DNA from: Akkermansiaceae bacterium UBA5688
GTDB taxonomy: Bacteria; Verrucomicrobiota; Verrucomicrobiia; Verrucomicrobiales; Akkermansiaceae
Direction of reading: 5' to 3'
Assembly: GCA_002420315.1 (NCBI GenBank)
Contig: DIHU01000225.1
Span: 1-6,424 of the forward strand
DNA: 6,424 nt
Position 1 is the stretch's first letter; each line of letters begins with the position of its first letter. Shown here one piece after another: positions 1 through 5,364 of the stretch. A program made the position numbers and the translations under genes. The notes below the pieces were generated by a model. The model saw only the letters and a list, made by a program, of their open reading frames with translations, was not told where the DNA came from and ran no database searches.

Positions 1-157
1 TTATAACCTCAACGGTCCCGCCGGCGGGACAATCACGATTTCTTTTAATGACGATAGTTTCTCCTCAGGCACAGCTTACCGGGCCACCTACCTGCACTCC
101 CCGCCCGGAGCAGGCACCATTACCGCGACCTCAACCAATGGCTTTACTAAGCCGTAA
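1..157 (+). CDS. C-terminal end of an unrecognised beta-rich protein (5' partial)
   Basis: The window opens inside a reading frame (first full codon at base 2) that runs 51 codons to a TAA at 155-157. The visible tail is rich in Gly, Thr, Ser, Asn and aromatic residues, with alternating stretches such as GGTITISF and GAGTITATS that suggest beta strands of an exported or surface protein. There is no Cys, no haem motif and no recognisable domain signature, so I assign no function. Its stop lies only 15 bases before the start chosen for the copper/haem protein downstream and is in the same frame, so the two genes are probably co-transcribed and perhaps translationally coupled. Codon composition is C-rich, like the next gene and unlike the genes to the right. 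That it is real coding sequence is inferred from the clean open frame, composition and placement; 51 residues is too little for a firm call. Confidence 0.55.
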   Translation, partial: YNLNGPAGGTITISFNDDSFSSGTAYRATYLHSPPGAGTITATSTNGFTKP

Positions 158-172
158 TCCTCCCCAATTCGA

Positions 173-1999
173 TTGAAAAACCTCCACGCAATCCTGTCAG
201 CCTTTGGGGACGGCTTTAGGCCTCTTTCGAAGACTGGCGATTGCGTTATCAAGACCACCGTTTTTCTACTTATTTTTCTCATGCCTCTTCTTGCAGGCAC
301 TCTCCGCATCGACTTCTCTCATCAATTTGGGGACCAACCTCTTACTCTTAATTCTCTAAAGTACGAGAGTGCTGAAACCCTATCTGTCTCACGCCTCTCC
401 TATCTGATTAGCCAACCCGCCCTGCAAAACGAAGACGGCAGCTGGCAAGAGCTCCCTGGACAATACGCCTTCATCAATGCCTCGACTCGTCGCACCTCAT
501 TTACTTTGACGAAGGTTCCTCCCGGCACCTACAAGTCATTCCGTTTCAGCCTCGGAGTTCCCAAAAAAGAAAACCATGGAGATCCGGCCCAATACTCCGC
601 CGATCATCCGCTCAATCCCAATCTCAACAATCTTCACTGGGACTGGACTGGAGGCTATATCTTCCTCGCTCTCGAAGGACATTTTCGCACCTCTCAAAAA
701 AAACTGAACGGCTTTGTATACCACCTCGCCAACGATCAAAACCTCTCCCGCGTTCAGCTTGCTGCTAACTTCCGGATCAAAAATAAGACCGCTCTCGCCC
801 TCTCCTTCGATCTTAAAAAACTCCTGACCCAACCTCGTGCACTTTCTTTCGAAAAGGATGGGAATTCCACCCACTCCCATCCGGGCGATGCTATTTCGAG
901 TGCTCTCGTTGCGAACCTAAAAAGCGTATTCTCTGTCCGGGGAGTTTCCTACCCTCCCGACGAACTTCCCCTCGCCGCGGTGACCCCGCTTTTTCTCCCA
1001 AAAAATTATACTCCCTTTCCCTTGAAGATGAGTCGCCGTTTCCCCATGCCTCTCCTTCCTCGCGACAATCCTCTCCTCACTCAACGAGTCGCTCTTGGTA
1101 AAAAACTCTTCCATGATAAATCCCTTTCCAAAGATGGCACTATTTCTTGCGCGACCTGCCATCATGAGGACAAAGCTTTTACTGATGGACTCAAATTTTC
1201 CAAAGGCATTAACGATCAAGAGGGTGACAAAAACTCTATGCCCCTCTTCAACCTTGCCTGGAAATCCTCCTTTTTTTGGGATGGGCGGGCGAAATCTCTC
1301 CGTGATCAGGTCCTCCAACCGATCCAAGATCATCGTGAAATGGCCTCCGATCTCAAAATCGTTGTGGCGCAGCTTCAAAAAGACGAATTGCGCGCTTTCG
1401 AAAATGCCTTCGGGCCAGGTCCCGTAACCGAAGAGAAAATCGCCCTTGCTCTCGAAAATTTCCTCCTCACTCTTACGAGTTACGATTCCAAATTCGACCG
1501 GGCGATGTCTGGGAAAGCGAAACTCAGCGAAGCTGAGCAACGCGGGATGGAACTCTTTTTCACGGAGTATGAACCACGCAGCCAGCAATATGGAGCGGAC
1601 TGCTTCCACTGCCACGGAGGTTCCTTCTTCAGCGATCATCAATTTCACGATAATGGACTCACGCCCTCTCTTTCCGATACTGGACTCATGAAAGTCACTG
1701 GGAAAGAAACCGATCGAGGGAAATTCTCTACGCCAAGTCTCCGAAATATCGCTCTCACCGCGCCCTATATGCACGATGGCCGCTTTCAGACACTCGAAGA
1801 GGTCATTAGGCATTATAGCGAGGGGATCCATCGTAATTCTACCCTCGATCCCAATCTGGCCAAACACCCCAAAGGGGGCATCGCCCTCTCGGACGAAGAT
1901 CAAGCTGCCCTCATCAGCTTTCTCAAGTCACTCACCGACAAAAAATATGGAGCTAAAGAAAGAAACTCCCAAAAAACACAAGCTCCCCTGAGAAGATAA
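173..1999 (+). CDS. Exported MbnP-MbnH fusion: copper-binding domain joined to a MauG-type dihaem c enzyme
   Basis: The 608-residue protein joins two families usually encoded by separate neighbouring genes. Residues 29-42 form a hydrophobic export signal after a long basic N-region. Residues about 44-258 resemble MbnP: an early FSHQFG (H50), the WDWTGGYIF..LEGH segment (W156, W158, H170), VYHL (H184) and a late HSHPGDA (H234, H236). After a Pro-rich linker (about 259-300), residues about 301-590 form a bacterial dihaem peroxidase/MauG domain with two CxxCH haem sites (C326-H330, C477-H481), FFWDGRA (W369), TAPYMHDGRF and LEEVIRHY (Y548). By family knowledge, MbnH uses peroxide-level oxidation of its two haems to turn an MbnP tryptophan into kynurenine, which helps bind copper in the periplasm; that this chain modifies itself is inference. 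The only in-frame starts before the signal are TTG 173 and CTG 194, with no Shine-Dalgarno; TTG 173 is preferred. ATG 281 lies inside the hydrophobic core and would destroy export. The frame is unbroken, so the fusion is not an obvious frameshift artefact. Confidence 0.9.
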   Translation: MKNLHAILSAFGDGFRPLSKTGDCVIKTTVFLLIFLMPLLAGTLRIDFSHQFGDQPLTLNSLKYESAETLSVSRLSYLISQPALQNEDGSWQELPGQYAFINASTRRTSFTLTKVPPGTYKSFRFSLGVPKKENHGDPAQYSADHPLNPNLNNLHWDWTGGYIFLALEGHFRTSQKKLNGFVYHLANDQNLSRVQLAANFRIKNKTALALSFDLKKLLTQPRALSFEKDGNSTHSHPGDAISSALVANLKSVFSVRGVSYPPDELPLAAVTPLFLPKNYTPFPLKMSRRFPMPLLPRDNPLLTQRVALGKKLFHDKSLSKDGTISCATCHHEDKAFTDGLKFSKGINDQEGDKNSMPLFNLAWKSSFFWDGRAKSLRDQVLQPIQDHREMASDLKIVVAQLQKDELRAFENAFGPGPVTEEKIALALENFLLTLTSYDSKFDRAMSGKAKLSEAEQRGMELFFTEYEPRSQQYGADCFHCHGGSFFSDHQFHDNGLTPSLSDTGLMKVTGKETDRGKFSTPSLRNIALTAPYMHDGRFQTLEEVIRHYSEGIHRNSTLDPNLAKHPKGGIALSDEDQAALISFLKSLTDKKYGAKERNSQKTQAPLRR

Positions 2000-2060
2000 C
2001 CCAGTAGGGACGAGAAAAAGTTGAGCGGCATCGCAGCGCGATTACTAGGAATATGTTTTT

Positions 2061-2100
2061 GAGGGGGATGGGAAGATAAGACTGTCACGGGGGTTTGGGT
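2061..2100 (+). other. G-rich non-coding block upstream of the haem c gene
   Basis: This part of the 173-base gap between genes contains four runs of three or more G on the + strand: 2063-2067, 2070-2072, 2089-2093 and 2097-2099. By hand count, bases 2041-2100 hold 23 G and 4 C. The loops would be 2, 16 and 3 bases, so it is not a standard G-quadruplex pattern because the middle loop is long, though a long-loop form is possible. It lies about 70-110 bases before the next start codon and upstream of the likely promoter, so it would probably not be in that transcript, but it could be in a read-through transcript from the MbnP-MbnH gene. No reading frame or known RNA family is evident. Confidence 0.3.
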
Positions 2101-2130
2101 CCACATCGATGCTTATTATCTCTAGATATT

Positions 2131-2160
2131 TAGATTTTTCTTATCTATGAGATCTATAAT
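2131..2160 (+). promoter_or_regulatory. Probable sigma70-type promoter of the multidomain haem c gene, almost leaderless
   Basis: A perfect TATAAT lies at 2155-2160 inside a strongly AT-rich stretch (39 of 50 bases A/T at 2111-2160). The best -35 candidate is a weak TAGATT at 2131-2136, 18 bases upstream (3 of 6 to TTGACA). Transcription would begin near 2166-2168, only a few bases before the ATG at 2173, so the mRNA would have almost no leader. That agrees with the absence of a Shine-Dalgarno sequence. Short inverted TATCT/AGATA arms at 2117-2121 and 2124-2128, and AGAT/ATCT arms flanking the -10 box, could be operator half-sites but are too short to claim. Confidence 0.45.
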
Positions 2161-2172
2161 CTTCAATCTGTG

Positions 2173-5100
2173 ATGAGACCTCTTTATTCCATCTTTATTT
2201 TCATAATGGCTCTAGGTTCTTTGTTCTTTGCAGGACAGGTCAGGGCCGAGGTTCCGGCGAACCTGAAGGTTGATAGGCTAGCTGCTTGGTGCATCGTTCC
2301 ATTCGATGCGAAGAAAAGAGGCCCGGAGGACCGGGCCAAGATGCTGGCTCGTCTTGGGATCAAGAGATGTGCTTATGACTGGCGCGGCGAGCACGTGAAG
2401 GATTTCGAGGAGGAGATCCTCCAATACAAAAAGCACGGGATTGAATTCTTCGCTTTTTGGGCTGGTCATGATGAGGCTTACAAGCTGTTCGAAAAACATG
2501 ACATTCATCCACAGATCTGGCGAACTCTTGGGTCACCGACTGAGGGGTCCCTTGAAGAGATGGTCTCGGCAGCCGCAGACTCGGTATTGGACCTTGCTAA
2601 GCGTCTTGACCAAATGGGCTGTGAATTAGGGCTCTACAATCACGGAGGATGGGGAGGTGAACCGAGGAACTTGGTTGCGGTCTGTGAGGAGCTCCATGAG
2701 AGGGGGCACACGAATGTCGGGATTGTTTACAACTGGCACCATGGTCACGGGCATATAGGAGACTGGAAAGAATCGCTCAAGCTTATGAAGCCTTATCTCC
2801 TTTGCCTAAACTTGAATGGTATGAATGCGGAAGCGAAGCCCAAGATCCTAGACCTGTCGCACGGTCAGCATGATCAGGCGATGCTTAAGGTTGTTATCGA
2901 GAGCGGTTATGATGGACCGATCGGGATTCTTGATCACCGAAGCGATCTCGATACAGAAGTCGTTTTGAGGTCTAATCTTGAAGGGCTAGATTGGCTCATT
3001 CGCGATTATAACGAGCCAGGATCCGCGGGCCTGAGACCCATAAAAGCTCCAGACAAGCCGAAGGTGGGGGCGATTGCCCCGCGGGACATAAATGCCAAGC
3101 CACTGGACCCGGAGTCGAACCCCTACTGGGAGGCGTATGTGAACCGGGATCGAATCTATGATTTTTATTCAAGGCAGGCCATTACCCGGAACCGGGAGCC
3201 TGCTGCTTTCCCCGGGATTGACGGAGCGCACACGGGTCACTGGGGGAACCAGAACGACCAAGAGACTTGGAAAGACGGAAGAGTCAAGGAGATGGATACT
3301 GGCTCCATGGTCAGTGGGGTCTTCCGTGGTCAGGGGCTCACGATTCCACGGGCTGTGAGCGTGCGCCTTCCATCCGTGCCTGGTCAGGAAGAAGCTCTCA
3401 ACGTGGTGTTTGATACAGATAAGATGCGGTTCGCTGCTGCCTGGTCAGGTGATCTGGTGGCTTGGACCGATGTGCGGCGTGGTTTAATGCATGGGATTCC
3501 GATGGGAGGAGAGCCAGTGGAACTGCTTAATATGAAAGCTCAGTTCGAAGGCGCAAAGTTCCTCGGTCTATATCGTGACGCTGACCGGGTCATTTTCTCA
3601 TATTCCATCCTTGGGAAGATCAATCACAGAACCGCCGTTGTCATTAACGGTAAGGTACGTGAAGTGGAGGCGGAGATTCCTGAGGATCCGGAGCCTCAGT
3701 GGACACAGAGGATCACAACTCGGGGAAAACTCGGGGACCAAACTCCTTATGCCATTGATACCCTCACTCTCCCATATGATAATTCATGGAATGCTCTTCT
3801 ATTTCCGGGAGGACATGACTTTGTCTCGGAACGGAGAATTGCTCTTTGTACGATTCACGGTGATGTCTGGGTCTGTGACGTTTCCGGTCCCGGCCTTGAA
3901 GAGCTGACTTGGAAAAGGTTTGCAGCCGGATTGCATCAACCTCTTGGTCTCAAAGTAGTAGATGGTCTCATTCATGTGATGTGCCGTGACCAGATCGTCG
4001 CACTACATGACTGTAATAATGATGATGAGGCTGACTACTACAAGCCAGTGTCACGGGTTCATCAGACCTCGGCTGGGGGACATGATTTCATTACCGGCCT
4101 TGAGCGAGATCTTGCGGGACGCTGGTTTTTTGCCTCAGGCAATCAGGGCCTTTGCCGAGTTGATAATGACAGGATCGATATTCTTGCAACGGGTCTTCGC
4201 AACCCAAATGGCCTAGGGATCTCGCCAGACGGGAGCACGGTTCTAACAAGTGTTCAGGAAGGGACCTGGACCCCTGCTAGCGCGATCTGTGATGTGAGTT
4301 TTGGTGGGCACTTTGGTGCAGGCGGTCCACGCGAAGGGGAACGGGGCTATGTGCCTCCGATGCTCTATCTCCCGAGGGGCGTTGATAATTCCTCTGGAGG
4401 GCAGGTCTTTATCAATTGTGACAAGTGGGGCCCTTTGAGCGGGCAATGGGTGCATTTCTCTTCAGGATTTTCCAAGCATTTCATTCTTCTCAGAGAATCT
4501 TTGGATAAATCTTCACAGGGAGCTGCAGTGGTCCTTCCAGGATCGTTCCTTGCTGGTTCGCACCGTGGTAGATTTTCTCCCTTCGATGGCCAGCTTTACG
4601 TTACCGGTTCTCAGGGGTGGGGGAATTATGGCATTGCTGATGGAGCACTGCAGAGGGTCAGATATAATAATCAAACGGAAGACTTTCCCTATCCTGTTGA
4701 TTTTGAGGTGCGAGAAAATGGGGTCTTGCTGACTTTTGCCAATGAGGAATCAGTCCCCAAGGCTGATCATGAAAAGTGGTATGCTCAGCACTGGAATTAC
4801 AGATATAGCCCGAGTTACGGATCCAGAGAATACGCGGTTTCGGATCCGAACAAAATTGGCCATGACTGGCTAGAAATTCTTTCTGTCCAGAGGGTCGAAG
4901 ATGGCCCAAAACTTTTCATCGAGATTCCTCAGATCGAGCCGGTCCATCAGCTTCACCTTCATCTTGATGATGGAAAAAGAATCGAGCTCTTTGCAACGAT
5001 CCATCAACTTGGAGAACCGTTCACTCATTATAAGGGCTACCGGAAAATTGAAAAAATCTTTGGGATTGATCCCGCCCTTGTCAGTTCAGACCTGCATGAT

Positions 5101-5325
5101 CCTGAAGTTCTGATGGAGGCATGCACCGCCTGCCATCATCCAAAGGATCAGACTGTCGGACCTTCACTCGAATTTATACGTGGTCGATATGCCGGGAATC
5201 CAAATGGAATTGTTGACTGGGCCATGAATCCGAAAAAGAACAATCCTCAGTTAGCGCCGATGCCGTCCTTTAAGTTCCTTGGCAAAGAGAGACTTCGTAC
5301 CATTGCAGAGAAAATTTTAGAATGA
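2173..5325 (+). CDS. Secreted multidomain protein: TIM-barrel isomerase-like domain, DUF6797-like module, beta-propeller, C-terminal cytochrome c
   Basis: The protein has 1050 residues from the ATG at 2173 (an overlapping in-frame GTG at 2170 is the alternative start). Residues 1-25 are a signal peptide ending in VRA, so it is exported. Residues about 29-280 resemble sugar phosphate isomerase/epimerase (xylose-isomerase-like) TIM barrels, with YNHGGWGGEP (155-164), YNWHHGHGH (186-194), LNLNGM (212-217) and ILDHR (252-256). Residues about 315-450 look like the DUF6797 module of Verrucomicrobia. Residues about 530-840 carry beta-propeller features typical of PVC membrane-bound dehydrogenase-like proteins: GLRNPNGLGISPDG, a PRGVDNSSGGQ segment, HRGRFSPFDGQLYV and a possible calcium loop DCNNDDEAD (613-621). 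The C-terminus is a small cytochrome c domain with CTACH (984-988) and a likely distal Met1030 in APMPSF. The likely role is periplasmic sugar or glycan-derivative oxidation passing electrons to haem c; substrate and reaction are not readable. It appears monocistronic, with its own promoter and a convergent gene downstream. Confidence 0.85.
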   Translation: MRPLYSIFIFIMALGSLFFAGQVRAEVPANLKVDRLAAWCIVPFDAKKRGPEDRAKMLARLGIKRCAYDWRGEHVKDFEEEILQYKKHGIEFFAFWAGHDEAYKLFEKHDIHPQIWRTLGSPTEGSLEEMVSAAADSVLDLAKRLDQMGCELGLYNHGGWGGEPRNLVAVCEELHERGHTNVGIVYNWHHGHGHIGDWKESLKLMKPYLLCLNLNGMNAEAKPKILDLSHGQHDQAMLKVVIESGYDGPIGILDHRSDLDTEVVLRSNLEGLDWLIRDYNEPGSAGLRPIKAPDKPKVGAIAPRDINAKPLDPESNPYWEAYVNRDRIYDFYSRQAITRNREPAAFPGIDGAHTGHWGNQNDQETWKDGRVKEMDTGSMVSGVFRGQGLTIPRAVSVRLPSVPGQEEALNVVFDTDKMRFAAAWSGDLVAWTDVRRGLMHGIPMGGEPVELLNMKAQFEGAKFLGLYRDADRVIFSYSILGKINHRTAVVINGKVREVEAEIPEDPEPQWTQRITTRGKLGDQTPYAIDTLTLPYDNSWNALLFPGGHDFVSERRIALCTIHGDVWVCDVSGPGLEELTWKRFAAGLHQPLGLKVVDGLIHVMCRDQIVALHDCNNDDEADYYKPVSRVHQTSAGGHDFITGLERDLAGRWFFASGNQGLCRVDNDRIDILATGLRNPNGLGISPDGSTVLTSVQEGTWTPASAICDVSFGGHFGAGGPREGERGYVPPMLYLPRGVDNSSGGQVFINCDKWGPLSGQWVHFSSGFSKHFILLRESLDKSSQGAAVVLPGSFLAGSHRGRFSPFDGQLYVTGSQGWGNYGIADGALQRVRYNNQTEDFPYPVDFEVRENGVLLTFANEESVPKADHEKWYAQHWNYRYSPSYGSREYAVSDPNKIGHDWLEILSVQRVEDGPKLFIEIPQIEPVHQLHLHLDDGKRIELFATIHQLGEPFTHYKGYRKIEKIFGIDPALVSSDLHDPEVLMEACTACHHPKDQTVGPSLEFIRGRYAGNPNGIVDWAMNPKKNNPQLAPMPSFKFLGKERLRTIAEKILE

Positions 5326-5364
5326 CATGGCTCCTGCTGTGAATTCAATGGTGGCGAAAGGATT

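Noticed and set aside
917..1903. Long minus-strand open frame of 328 codons opposite the MbnP-MbnH gene
   Set aside because: It lies wholly within a gene with clear haem motifs and family features. Its translation shows no recognisable domain, and long antisense frames are expected opposite C-rich codons.
2030..2060. Possible terminator after the MbnP-MbnH gene: ATCGC-AGC-GCGAT hairpin (2030-2042) and a later T-run (2056-2060)
   Set aside because: The stem is only 5 bp and the five T's start 13 bases after it, so it does not fit an intrinsic terminator.
1900..2106. Small minus-strand open frame across the end of the copper gene and the gap
   Set aside because: It has no start context, lies mostly antisense to a real gene, and its composition is consistent with chance.
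2100..2160. Replication origin at the skew switch and AT-rich patch
   Set aside because: Only poor DnaA-box look-alikes were found (about 6 of 9 matches), and no dnaA, dnaN, parA or similar neighbour is present.
5326..5364. Bidirectional terminator expected between the convergent haem c and thioredoxin-TPR genes
   Set aside because: The 39 bases contain no convincing inverted repeat or T-run on either strand; termination is probably factor-dependent or lies inside the genes.
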